A stretch of 45,940 bases of DNA from an uncultured Clostridium sp. (GTDB lineage Bacteria > Bacillota > Clostridia > Lachnospirales > Lachnospiraceae), in assembly GCA_900555045.1 (NCBI GenBank), contig USJW01000025.1:1-45940 (forward strand), read 5' to 3'. Under the pieces are notes generated by a model, which saw only the letters and a program-made list of their open reading frames with translations, had not been told where the DNA came from and ran no database searches. Positions 1 through 7,753 of the stretch are shown piece after piece. The position numbers were made by a program, and so were the translations under genes. How positions within the stretch are numbered: position 1 is the stretch's first letter; each line of letters opens with the position of its first letter.

Positions 1-73
1 TTTTTTTTCAAGCAGAAGACGGCATACGAGATGACGTCAGTGACTGGAGTTCAGACGTGTGCTCTTCCGATCT
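1..73 (+). other. Untrimmed Illumina P7/TruSeq adapter
   Basis: A T8 run (1-8) is followed by the P7 flow-cell sequence (9-32), a 7-base index-like stretch (33-39) and the 34-base TruSeq read-2 primer sequence ending in GCTCTTCCGATCT (40-73). This is established library chemistry and not bacterial DNA. It marks the physical end of the contig. Any start codon inside it, such as the GTG at 57, is artificial. Confidence 0.98.
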
Positions 74-638
74 GACTTTATTGGATCACATCGACTTTGC
101 GCTAAAACGGGCGGGAAAAGGGCAGTTTATCCGCAGCCCCCTGACGTGGGAAGTGAAGAAATTCTACCCGAGGCATTTCCAGATCGGCCAATATGCGCTG
201 AAGCTGTTAAACGAGCGGTTTCATGTGGAATTTCCGGAGGATGAGGCGGTGTCCATTGCGCTTCATTTTGTGAATCTGCAATCGGAGGAGCCGAACCTGA
301 AGGAAGCCATCGAGGGCATGCGGGTGTTAAAGGACATCCTGTCCATCATCCAGTACCACTACAATATACGCCTGGACGAGTCGTCCATGAACTACATGCG
401 GTTGATCACCCATCTGCAGTATTTTATCCAACGCCTGCAGATCGGACAGGTCTTTGAGGACAACGACAAGGCGTTAAATTCCCAGGTAAGGCTTCTCTAC
501 CCCGCGGCCTATGAGTGTGCGGCGAAGATCCGGGCCTATATCAAAGAAACTTTTAAGATTGAACTTACGATAGATGAGGAAACCTATCTGATCCTGCACA
601 TACACAGGGTCACAAACCGAGCGGAAAGAAAGGAGTAA
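74..638 (+). CDS. BglG/LicT-family transcriptional antiterminator, 5'-truncated
   Basis: The C-terminal part of a BglG/SacY/LicT antiterminator. In this family an RNA-binding CAT domain prevents termination in PTS operons, and two PRD domains are phosphorylated by HPr and EII to sense sugar. Only the PRDs remain: PRD1 starts at LLDHIDFAL, with conserved histidines in DHI and in ALHFVN, and PRD2 carries THLQYF and LILHIH. The RNA-binding domain and about 85-90 residues are missing because the contig ends here in adapter, so this is an assembly truncation and not a pseudogene. The stop lies 5 bp before the EIIBCA start. The target RNA hairpin would be upstream and is not in this window. Confidence 0.93.
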
Positions 639-643
639 AAGAG

Positions 644-2608
644 ATGAAGTATCAGGCATTTAACGAAGAGATCATCCGGTTAGTGGGCGGCAAAGAGAAC
701 GTAAGCGCTGTGGTACACTGCATGACAAGACTTCGTTTTACATTGAAAGACCGGAGCCTCGCCAAGACAGATGAGATCAAGGCCATGGACGGGGTAATCG
801 ACGTGGTATCCAACGACGTGGCATATCAGATCATCATCGGAACCCATGTGGCGGAGGTACACGAGGAGTTAATCTCCATGCTGGGAATCAGCAGTGCAGC
901 GGAGGACGATAAACCCAAGGCAAAGAAGAATCCGTTCAAGGCGGCGCTGGATTTGGTGTCTGAGTCCATGACTCCCTTGCTGGAGCCCATTATCGCCGCA
1001 GGTATGCTGGCGGGCCTTCTGTCGCTGGTGTCTCTCACCGGGCTGGTGTCGGCGGACAGCCCCACATACGTTGTGCTGGATTCCATCCGGGGGGCGGTGT
1101 TCTTCTTCCTTCCCGTGTTCATGGCCATGGCCTGCGCGAAGCGCTTGAACGCCAGCCCGTACCTTGCAGTGGCACTGGCGGCGACCCTGCTGTCCTCCAC
1201 CATCAACGGGGTGGAAGGCCTCAGCATCTTTGGAATTTCGCTCCCGACCATCACCTACTCCAGCACGTTTATTCCGATTATGCTGGCCGTCTGGTTTATG
1301 GGGCATGTGCAGGCGTTCTTAAAGAAGGTCATCCCAAACCTGCTTCAGTATTTCCTGATTCCGGTGCTCACCCTGGTGATCACTCTGCCGGTCACCCTGC
1401 TGTTCTTCGGACCGATCGGAACCTGGATCGGAGAGGGAATCAGCTTTGTGTGTAACTTCCTGGCCAGTACCCTGGGCAACTGGAGCGTGGTGGCCTTCTA
1501 CGCCGCAATCCAGCCGTTCCTGATCATGATGGGCGCCGGAAACTTTATTATGCCGGTGATCATGGCGTTCCTGGCTGAGATGGGCTACGATCCGCTGTTC
1601 CTGGCTGCCTGCACCATCTCCGACATCGCCGTGGGCGGCGCAATGTTCGGATATTTCCTGCGCGCCAAGGATCCGAAGCAGAAGGAACTGTTCGGTACGG
1701 TCAGCTTCTCCGCGATTTTAGGCTGCACGGAACCGGCCGTGTTCGGTGTGTTTGTAAAATACCGTCGTCCGTTCCTGGCTGTTATCTTCGGCGGAGGCCT
1801 CGGCGGACTGTTTGCAGGTCTGATGAAGGTCAAGACCTACACCATGGCGTGGGGCCTGGCCGGGCTTCCCTCCTACATTGGCGTGAATGATTTCAACAAC
1901 TTCTACTACATGATTGCAGCCGTGGTCATCGGATTCGTGGCCGCCGCAATCGCGGGATTTGTTCTGTGCGTGCCGGATGGCGATGGGCAGAATGCCGGAA
2001 AAGCCGGATTCAAGTTTGGAAAAGCGAAAGCGGCCGCAGCGGAGGCGAAGGGGCAGGAAGAGAAGGACAGCGCGGCGGACAAGAACGCTACGGCGGACAA
2101 GAACGCTACGGCGGACAAGGACTCTGCAGCGGACAAGAATTCTGCGGGGCTCGCGGGGGAGCTTATTGGCGCTGTGGCTGAGGGAACGGCGATTCCGCTC
2201 TCCCAGGTGAATGACAAGGCATTTTCCAGCGAAATCATGGGCAAGGGAATTGCGGTGAAACCGGCCGCGAATCAGGTGTACGCGCCGATCGACGGCGAGG
2301 TGGCATGCTTATTCCCCACGAAGCATGCGATCGGAATCAAGAGTGATTCCGGTGTGGAGCTGCTGATTCATATCGGAATCGACACGGTTCAGCTGGACGG
2401 AAAGCATTTTACAGCGCATGTGGAGCAGGGACAGCGCGTGAAGCGCGGACAGCTTTTGGTGGAAGCGGATATGAAGGCCATCGAGGCAGAGGGGTACGAC
2501 ACCACCACCATGCTGATCGTCACAAACACGCCCCAGTTCCTGGATGTGATTCCCACCGCAGCGGACAAAATCGGGCCGAAGGACGATTGCCTGCGCATTG
2601 TGTTTTAG
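644..2608 (+). CDS. Beta-glucoside PTS transporter EIIBCA
   Basis: A 654-aa three-domain PTS permease that imports and phosphorylates beta-glucosides. The order is EIIB (about 1-85, phospho-acceptor Cys26 in HCMTRLRF), EIIC (about 100-455, many hydrophobic segments, sugar-site motif GCTEPAVFGV), a low-complexity linker (about 462-505) and EIIA (about 510-654, phospho-His576 in LLIHIGIDTV and supporting His561). The organization matches BglP/BglF/AscF. The linker carries four 6-residue repeats of the ADKNAT type. It lies between the antiterminator and the phospho-glucosidase, which supports beta-glucoside specificity over sucrose or trehalose. The exact sugar cannot be read from the sequence. 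Confidence 0.95.
   Translation: MKYQAFNEEIIRLVGGKENVSAVVHCMTRLRFTLKDRSLAKTDEIKAMDGVIDVVSNDVAYQIIIGTHVAEVHEELISMLGISSAAEDDKPKAKKNPFKAALDLVSESMTPLLEPIIAAGMLAGLLSLVSLTGLVSADSPTYVVLDSIRGAVFFFLPVFMAMACAKRLNASPYLAVALAATLLSSTINGVEGLSIFGISLPTITYSSTFIPIMLAVWFMGHVQAFLKKVIPNLLQYFLIPVLTLVITLPVTLLFFGPIGTWIGEGISFVCNFLASTLGNWSVVAFYAAIQPFLIMMGAGNFIMPVIMAFLAEMGYDPLFLAACTISDIAVGGAMFGYFLRAKDPKQKELFGTVSFSAILGCTEPAVFGVFVKYRRPFLAVIFGGGLGGLFAGLMKVKTYTMAWGLAGLPSYIGVNDFNNFYYMIAAVVIGFVAAAIAGFVLCVPDGDGQNAGKAGFKFGKAKAAAAEAKGQEEKDSAADKNATADKNATADKDSAADKNSAGLAGELIGAVAEGTAIPLSQVNDKAFSSEIMGKGIAVKPAANQVYAPIDGEVACLFPTKHAIGIKSDSGVELLIHIGIDTVQLDGKHFTAHVEQGQRVKRGQLLVEADMKAIEAEGYDTTTMLIVTNTPQFLDVIPTAADKIGPKDDCLRIVF
2068..2145 (+). 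repeat. 18-bp tandem repeat coding for the PTS interdomain linker
   Basis: About four imperfect copies of an 18-bp unit (core GCGGACAAGAACGCTAC) translate to ADKN-A/S-A/T repeats between EIIC and EIIA. The frame is kept throughout. It is probably a flexible tether whose length could change by slippage in steps of six residues. Confidence 0.85.
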
Positions 2609-2632
2609 AGAGCTTAAAGGAGGTTTGCCAGA

Positions 2633-4051
2633 ATGAGAGAAGACTTTTTGTGGGGAGGCAGCATCGCGGCCCATCAGTGTGAGGGCGCATGGCAGGAGGG
2701 CGGAAAGGGAACCGCGATCATGGACCTGGTGACCAATGGCACCCATGAAATTCCCAGGGAAATCTGCAAGAGCGTGGAGGCCGGAAAGCGTTATCCCTCC
2801 CACAAGGGAATTGATTTTTACCACCGCTACAAGGAGGACATCGGGCTGTTTGCGCAGATGGGCTTTAAGGCCCTGCGCATCTCCGTGGACTGGTCCAGGA
2901 TTTACCCACTGGGGGATGAGGCTGAGCCCAACGAGGAGGGACTTCGCTACTACACCAGCGTGGTGGACGAGCTGATCGCCCATGGGATTGAGCCCATTGT
3001 GACCTTGTACCATTTTGAATTGCCCTACCATCTGGTGACGGAGTACGGCTCCTGGACGAACCGGAAGCTGATCGACCTCTACCTGAGATACTGCGAGACC
3101 ATGTTTCGCGCCCTGAAGGGAAAGGTGCGGTACTGGGTTACATTCAATGAGATGAACCACATTGACCCGGCCACGGAGGCCTCGGACATTTTCACCTACA
3201 TGATCGCGGGATTAAAGTACTCCGAGATGGAGAATCCCGGAGCGACGCTCGCCACGGTGGGCTATAACATGACGGTGGCCGGGGTGAAGGCCGTGGAGCT
3301 GGGGCACCGGGTGGACCCGGAGAACCGGATTGGCTGCGTATTTGGGCTTCAGCCTGTATATGCCTACAATTGCAGGCCGGAAAACGCGTTCCAGGCGTTC
3401 AAGGAGATGTACCGGGATTTTTACCAGATCGACGCCATGTGCAACGGGTGCTTTCCGAGATATAAGCTGAGAGAGTACGAGAAGATGGGCATCGCGCTGG
3501 AGGGCGTGGAGGAGGACCGGGCCGCGTTCGCAAACGGGACCATCGACTTTATCGGCGTCAACTATTATTCCTCCAGCGTCGGCCACCATGAAGGGGAGAG
3601 TGGTGAGGAGACGCTGTTTGGCGGAGTGCAGAATCCGTATCTGGAGCAGAGCAAGTGGGGATGGGCCATCGATCCCAAGGGCCTGCGCTATCTCCTGAAC
3701 GCGGTGTACCGCAAGTATGGAAGACCCGTCATGGTGACGGAAAACGGGCTTGGAGCGGTGGATGTCCTGGAAAAGGACAAGACCGTGGACGACAGCTACC
3801 GGATCGAATACTTAAAGCTCCACTTAGAGCAGCTGAAGCTGGCGGTGGAGGAGGACGATGTGGAGTGCCTGGGCTATCTGATGTGGGGCCCCATCGACCT
3901 GGTCTCCGCCACAACCGGGGAGATGAAAAAGCGCTACGGCTTTATCTACGTGGATCAGAACGACGACGGGAGCGGAACGGGGGAGCGGTACAAGAAGAAA
4001 TCCTTCGACTGGTTCCGGCGGGTGATTGAGAGCAATGGGGAGAGTTTATAG
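2633..4051 (+). CDS. 6-phospho-beta-glucosidase, GH1
   Basis: A 472-aa cytoplasmic GH1 enzyme that hydrolyses the phosphorylated beta-glucoside delivered by the adjacent PTS to glucose-6-phosphate and an aglycone or glucose. The N-terminal motif FLWGGSIAAHQCEGAW, the acid/base Glu173 in TFNE and the nucleophile Glu370 in VTENGLGA are all present, and the length is normal for BglA/AscB/BglH proteins. AAAGGAGG lies upstream of the ATG. It starts 24 bp after EIIBCA, and its TAG directly abuts the ATG of the next gene, so the genes form one operon. Confidence 0.96.
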   Translation: MREDFLWGGSIAAHQCEGAWQEGGKGTAIMDLVTNGTHEIPREICKSVEAGKRYPSHKGIDFYHRYKEDIGLFAQMGFKALRISVDWSRIYPLGDEAEPNEEGLRYYTSVVDELIAHGIEPIVTLYHFELPYHLVTEYGSWTNRKLIDLYLRYCETMFRALKGKVRYWVTFNEMNHIDPATEASDIFTYMIAGLKYSEMENPGATLATVGYNMTVAGVKAVELGHRVDPENRIGCVFGLQPVYAYNCRPENAFQAFKEMYRDFYQIDAMCNGCFPRYKLREYEKMGIALEGVEEDRAAFANGTIDFIGVNYYSSSVGHHEGESGEETLFGGVQNPYLEQSKWGWAIDPKGLRYLLNAVYRKYGRPVMVTENGLGAVDVLEKDKTVDDSYRIEYLKLHLEQLKLAVEEDDVECLGYLMWGPIDLVSATTGEMKKRYGFIYVDQNDDGSGTGERYKKKSFDWFRRVIESNGESL

Positions 4052-4765
4052 ATGAGATTGATCGTTGAAGAGGATTATGACCGTCTCAGCGAGACCGCGG
4101 CGCACATCCTGCTCGGTGAAATGTACCAGGACAGGCGGGTGAATTTGTCCATCACGGCGGGATCGAGCCCTGTGGGTGTTTACCGGATCGTCACTGAAAA
4201 AATGAGGTCGGACAAGAGGGCGTTTGAGAACGTGCACTTCTACAACTTTGATGAGATTCCCGACGCGGACCATGAGGACGGAATCACGCTTGGCAGCTTA
4301 AAGGAGCAGTTTTTTAAGCCGGCGGAGGTTGCGCCGGATCATATCCACGCGCTGACCATGGAGAATATGCGCCAGATGGAGCAGAGAATCCTGGGGACGG
4401 AACCGCTGGATCTGATGCTGATCGGATTGGGAAAGGACGGCCATTTTTGCGGCAACATGCCGTTTGTGGCGGAGTTTGACAAGGCCATCTATCCGATCGC
4501 AATTGAGAAAAGGTATCCCTGGTATTGCGAGTTTGAGGCGATATTTTCGAGTGAGGACAAAATCCCGTCCCATATGGTCACGATGGGGGCGGCGATGCTC
4601 ATGAAGGCAAAGCGGCTTCTTCTGATTGTCAACGGGGAGGGCAAGGCGGAAGCGCTGAGGCGGATGTTGACGGAGGATATCAGCAACCAGTTCCCGGCAA
4701 CCGTGCTCCGGCTCCATCCAAACCTGTGTATCCTGGCGGACCGGGAAGCGGCAAAGCTCCTCTGA
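4052..4765 (+). CDS. Glucosamine-6-phosphate isomerase/6-phosphogluconolactonase family protein
   Basis: A 237-aa protein of the NagB/Pgl fold. Visible family motifs are the phosphate-loop region ITAGSSPVGVYR, FYNFDE (equivalent of NagB Asp72) and LIGLGKDGH (Asp141/His143). The residue matching catalytic Glu148 in the NagB motif DGHIAFNEP is Met here (DGHFCGNMP), so ordinary glucosamine-6-phosphate deamination is doubtful. It is the last gene of the beta-glucoside operon and abuts the GH1 stop codon. A role on an amino- or phospho-sugar released from the imported glucoside is inference. The family call is firm and the reaction is open. Confidence 0.8.
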   Translation: MRLIVEEDYDRLSETAAHILLGEMYQDRRVNLSITAGSSPVGVYRIVTEKMRSDKRAFENVHFYNFDEIPDADHEDGITLGSLKEQFFKPAEVAPDHIHALTMENMRQMEQRILGTEPLDLMLIGLGKDGHFCGNMPFVAEFDKAIYPIAIEKRYPWYCEFEAIFSSEDKIPSHMVTMGAAMLMKAKRLLLIVNGEGKAEALRRMLTEDISNQFPATVLRLHPNLCILADREAAKLL

Positions 4766-4796
4766 GGAGAATCATAGGAGATCGACAAATAGGGCA

Positions 4797-4851
4797 GAGG
4801 GAGGTGTCAAATCGACTGTGAATCGCGCACAGGAGATTTGACACCTCCCTC
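4797..4851. terminator. Bidirectional terminator hairpin between convergent genes
   Basis: A perfect 17-bp inverted repeat (4797-4813 with 4835-4851) around a 21-nt loop, between the 3' ends of the NagB-like gene and the EAL gene. There is no strong T-run on either side, so termination could be partial or factor-assisted. Confidence 0.8.
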
Positions 4852-4859
4852 ATTGGCGT

Positions 4860-6701
4860 TTATTGAACAATCAATTTCTCATATTCCTCCTGCGGCATAG
4901 GCCGGTAGAACACATAGCCCTGCACGTAGTCGCAGCCGATCCGCTTTAGATATTCCACCTGGTCCATGGACTCGATTCCCTCGGCGACGGTCTTTATGTC
5001 GAATTTCTTCACCAGCTCGACGATGCCCTCCACGATGACTAAATCCTTGTTGTGGTCCGGGCCCTCGTCGAAGAAGAAGCTGTCGATTTTCAGCACGTCG
5101 ATGGGCAGGTTTTTGAGCAGGCCCAGCGAGGAGTAGCCCTTGCCGAAGTCGTCGATGGAGCAGGAGAAGCCCGCTTTTTTGAGCTGGCCCACGGTCTGAA
5201 GGAGGAGCTTGGAGTTGTCGAAGGCGATGGACTCGGTAAACTCCAGCTCCAGAAGCTCCGGCGGGATGGCGTATCTGTCGCGGATTTCCACGTAGCGCTC
5301 CACAAAGTGCTGGTCGTAGAATTGAAGCCGGGAGACATTGACCGACACCGGCAGCGCCTGTTTTCCGGAGTCAAGCAGGCTTCGGAGCCACCGGCAGACC
5401 TCCTCGTACACGTACTGGTCCAGCTGGTCGATCATGTATTTTTTCTCGAATACCGGGATGAAACGGTCCGGGGGGATGATGGTGCCGCCGGGGGTTCTCC
5501 AGCGGACAAGGGCCTCCGCACAGCCGATTTTTCCGGCGGCGAGATTCACCTTCGGCTGATAGTAAACGGCAAATTCTCTGTTTTCCAGCGCGGACTGCAT
5601 CCGGCTTTCGATGGCCTTCTCCTCCCACAGGTTGCTGCGGATGCTCTCATCATAGTATACATAGTTCTGCCGGTCGCCGGTTTTGACTGTCTTTCGCGCG
5701 AAGTTGGCACGGTCTAAAAGCCCGTCGATTTTTAAGAGCTCGACGACATCCTCCACGCAGCAGATCCCGCAATTTGTGGGGAGCAGCTGGCCGGTGTGGG
5801 AGGACTGCATAAAGTCGAGTATTTTTTTGTCTGCGGCGATTTGGCGCTCGGCCACCTCGCTTTTGTCCTTGTAGTGGAGGAGAAGCACAAAGTTATCCGC
5901 CGACACGCGGCCGCACAGCTCGTTTTCACGCAGTCCATCCTGCAGAATTTGCCCATACTGGGACAGAAGGAGATCGCCGTAGTCGTAGCCGAACACGTCG
6001 TTAATGTACTTAAAATCCGAAAAATCTGTGTAGACGACGGCAAAGCGGTCTGTCAGACTGTCCAGAAGACCCTGGGCCTTCTCCTTGAAGGTGCCGATCC
6101 GGTATACCCCGGTGAGGGCGTCACGGCGTGTCAGATCGTTCAATTTTTCATTCTGAAGTTCAAGCTGCAGCAGGTTTTTGGAGTTGGCCCAGAAGATGAA
6201 GACCCAGGTGAGAGACATGATCCCCACCATGACCAGGCAGATGGTCAGCAGGAAGCGCATCTGGTGGGTGGAGTAGGCCTCAGCGGAGAAGACGGTGTGG
6301 TTGGCCTGATCAAAGAAATCCTCGCTGAGTGTGAGGAGCGCCTGGCTGTCGGCGGTCCCCATGCGGTAGGCGGTAAGCTCCTCCTTGATCTGATCCCACA
6401 TGAGCTCCAGCTTCGCGAGATCCTTTAGGTACTCCGGGTCCTTGGAGGACGGAAGCCCATATTTGGCCTCACCGCCCTGCAGCTCTAAGAGGATTCCGTC
6501 CAGATACTCGACGATGTCGTCGCTTGGCTGGCCGGCGAGCTCCAGCTTGACTAACCGCTGGCTGGCGCCGCGGACGATGCCCACATAGTTGATGAGCCTC
6601 CCGTTGGTTTGGGATTGCAGCACCGTGTGAATGGTGAGTCCGCCAAACAGGATGAGTGAAAAGAATAAAGAAATTAGTCCGCCCCGAAAGAATCGTTTCA
6701 T
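4860..6701 (-). CDS. Membrane c-di-GMP phosphodiesterase with degenerate GGDEF and intact EAL domain
   Basis: A 613-aa membrane signalling protein. It has an N-terminal transmembrane helix (ISLFFSLILFGGLTIHTV), an extracytoplasmic sensor of about 140 residues, a second helix (FLLTICLVMVGIMSLTWVF), a GGDEF-fold domain and a C-terminal EAL domain. The GGDEF signature is replaced by RVSADNF, so cyclase activity is unlikely. The EAL domain keeps EALVRW, VNVS, LEFTES, IDDFGKGYSSL, LKID and AEGIES, so it probably hydrolyses c-di-GMP. The start is ATG at 6701, with AGAGGA 8 nt upstream; an upstream in-frame TTG at 6752 lies inside the -10 element. It is divergent from the Crp/Fnr gene. The sensed signal is unknown. 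Confidence 0.9.
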   Translation of the reverse strand: MKRFFRGGLISLFFSLILFGGLTIHTVLQSQTNGRLINYVGIVRGASQRLVKLELAGQPSDDIVEYLDGILLELQGGEAKYGLPSSKDPEYLKDLAKLELMWDQIKEELTAYRMGTADSQALLTLSEDFFDQANHTVFSAEAYSTHQMRFLLTICLVMVGIMSLTWVFIFWANSKNLLQLELQNEKLNDLTRRDALTGVYRIGTFKEKAQGLLDSLTDRFAVVYTDFSDFKYINDVFGYDYGDLLLSQYGQILQDGLRENELCGRVSADNFVLLLHYKDKSEVAERQIAADKKILDFMQSSHTGQLLPTNCGICCVEDVVELLKIDGLLDRANFARKTVKTGDRQNYVYYDESIRSNLWEEKAIESRMQSALENREFAVYYQPKVNLAAGKIGCAEALVRWRTPGGTIIPPDRFIPVFEKKYMIDQLDQYVYEEVCRWLRSLLDSGKQALPVSVNVSRLQFYDQHFVERYVEIRDRYAIPPELLELEFTESIAFDNSKLLLQTVGQLKKAGFSCSIDDFGKGYSSLGLLKNLPIDVLKIDSFFFDEGPDHNKDLVIVEGIVELVKKFDIKTVAEGIESMDQVEYLKRIGCDYVQGYVFYRPMPQEEYEKLIVQ

Positions 6702-6726
6702 AAGGATTATCCTCTGCATCCGTAGA

Positions 6727-6747
6727 TTACCAAGAAAATATTGGTAA
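6727..6747. promoter_or_regulatory. TTACCAA-N7-TTGGTAA dyad at the EAL gene transcription start
   Basis: A 7-bp perfect inverted repeat with a 7-bp spacer lies just downstream of the -10 of the minus-strand promoter, where a bound repressor would block initiation. The binding protein is not identified. The box does not match the Crp-like boxes near the sulfatases. Confidence 0.5.
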
Positions 6748-6751
6748 TTCA

Positions 6752-6780
6752 ATTGTACCAGAGGCCATATGCGATTGCAA
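6752..6780 (-). promoter_or_regulatory. Sigma-A promoter of the EAL gene
   Basis: On the minus strand, TTGCAA (6775-6780) and TACAAT (6752-6757) are separated by exactly 17 bp. Transcription would start near 6745, which gives a leader of about 45 nt before the ATG at 6701. Confidence 0.8.
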
Positions 6781-6845
6781 GAATCGATAAAAAATAGATA
6801 AATTTTAACATTTTATTACCAGGCTGCGGGCTCCGGGACATAGGA

Positions 6846-6874
6846 TTGCAATCCACGCCGTTCATGGATATAAT
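6846..6874 (+). promoter_or_regulatory. Sigma-A promoter of the Crp/Fnr regulator
   Basis: TTGCAA (6846-6851) and a perfect TATAAT (6869-6874) with a 17-bp spacer. The -35 sits in a perfect 12-bp palindrome, GGATTGCAATCC (6843-6854), a possible operator. The in-frame TTG at 6846 is the -35 itself and so is not a start codon. Confidence 0.82.
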
Positions 6875-6932
6875 GGTCCTATACGCGGGGAAATTTGCGG
6901 AAAATACAGACGCTGATGGGGGAGTTTTGACG

Positions 6933-7640
6933 ATGAACAAAAAGCTGACGGACGATTTGTACCAGATCGTGAGGATCGTGGAGGGAACGGATCCGGAGAA
7001 GAAGTTTGACCTGGAGCTGATTAAGCCGTATCTGAATGAGTATATCAGGGTCCGTGAGGTGGCGAAAAACGATTACATCATAAGGGAGGAGGACCGGATC
7101 AAAAAGGTGTACTATATTATCCGCGGGATGTACGACATGAGAAGAACGTCGCTAAAGGGGCAGGTGAAGGTTCTGGCGAAGCGGAGGGCGCCCCAGTTTA
7201 TCGGTATAGACAAGGCCGTGAACCGGAAGCTCCAGGGCGATTTTGGGAGCATCGCGCTGGAAAAGTGCACGATCCTGGAGATCCATCAGGACTATTTCGT
7301 GGAGTGCGTGAAGGCCAACGGGGACCTGGCCATAAAGGTGATTCAGAATCTCTCGGACAAGCTGGTGAAGACGTCGCTGGATGTGGATCAGCTGACCTTT
7401 AAGGACTGCAAGGGGCAGCTGCTGTTTTACATTTACCAGTACTGGAGTGAAAACAGGACGGACCAGGGTGCGTGCCGGATTAACGAGAAGAACAGCTACA
7501 CCGCGGACAACGTGGGCGTGAGCATCCGGACCTTCTACCGGGTGAGGAACGAGCTGGAGGAGGAGGGCTTTATCTCGGTGAACAAGGGTTACATCGAGGT
7601 GAATGAGAGTCAGATCCAAAAGATCCGCAGATACCTGTAG
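6933..7640 (+). CDS. Crp/Fnr-family transcriptional regulator, probable sulfatase regulator
   Basis: 235 aa. The N-terminal cyclic-nucleotide-binding-type beta-roll (about 20-120, YIIREEDRIKKVYYIIRG) is followed by a dimer helix and a C-terminal winged helix-turn-helix (TADNVGVSIRTFYRVRNELE). No Fnr-type cysteine cluster is visible, so the effector is probably a small molecule. The start is ATG 6933, about 55 nt after the predicted transcription start, with GGGGGAG upstream. The next gene is a sulfatase whose promoter carries a Crp-shaped palindrome at -41.5, repeated before the symporter-sulfatase pair. Class II activation by this protein is inference from position and site geometry. Confidence 0.85.
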   Translation: MNKKLTDDLYQIVRIVEGTDPEKKFDLELIKPYLNEYIRVREVAKNDYIIREEDRIKKVYYIIRGMYDMRRTSLKGQVKVLAKRRAPQFIGIDKAVNRKLQGDFGSIALEKCTILEIHQDYFVECVKANGDLAIKVIQNLSDKLVKTSLDVDQLTFKDCKGQLLFYIYQYWSENRTDQGACRINEKNSYTADNVGVSIRTFYRVRNELEEEGFISVNKGYIEVNESQIQKIRRYL

Positions 7641-7675
7641 CGGCGGTGAAAAAAATATTTTAAAATTCCCGAAAA

Positions 7676-7718
7676 TGTGCCACGTGGCATTTCCGGTCAT
7701 TGACCAATCCAATATGAT
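7676..7718 (+). promoter_or_regulatory. Crp-like box and promoter of sulfatase 1
   Basis: TGTGCC-ACGT-GGCATT (7676-7691, centre 7683.5), whose core TGCCACGTGGCA is a perfect palindrome, precedes a -10 TATGAT (7713-7718) that has no good -35. The start would be near 7725, placing the box centre at about -41.5, the class II Crp/Fnr activator position. Its 6-N4-6 shape is that of Crp sites. The same module recurs at 9884. Confidence 0.75.
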
Positions 7719-7753
7719 AGTAGGCAGAAGATCACAGTTTGAGGAGGTTAATG

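Noticed and set aside
57..73. GTG start of the first reading frame
   Set aside because: It lies in the sequencing adapter. The genuine coding sequence begins at 74 without a start codon.
2068..2145. Direct repeats as a CRISPR array
   Set aside because: The 18-bp units are contiguous, in frame and coding; there are no spacers. No other array-like pattern was found in the window.
2309..3160. Long minus-strand open frame of 283 codons across EIIA and GH1
   Set aside because: It is a shadow of two strong coding genes in a GC-rich genome, with no ribosome site and no family features.
6702..6752. A 17-residue longer N-terminus for the EAL protein
   Set aside because: The TTG at 6752 is part of the -10 hexamer, so it is upstream of the transcript. 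ATG 6701 has a proper ribosome site.
6846..6932. A 29-residue longer N-terminus for the Crp/Fnr protein
   Set aside because: The TTG is the -35 hexamer of its own promoter, and the extra residues do not resemble the family.
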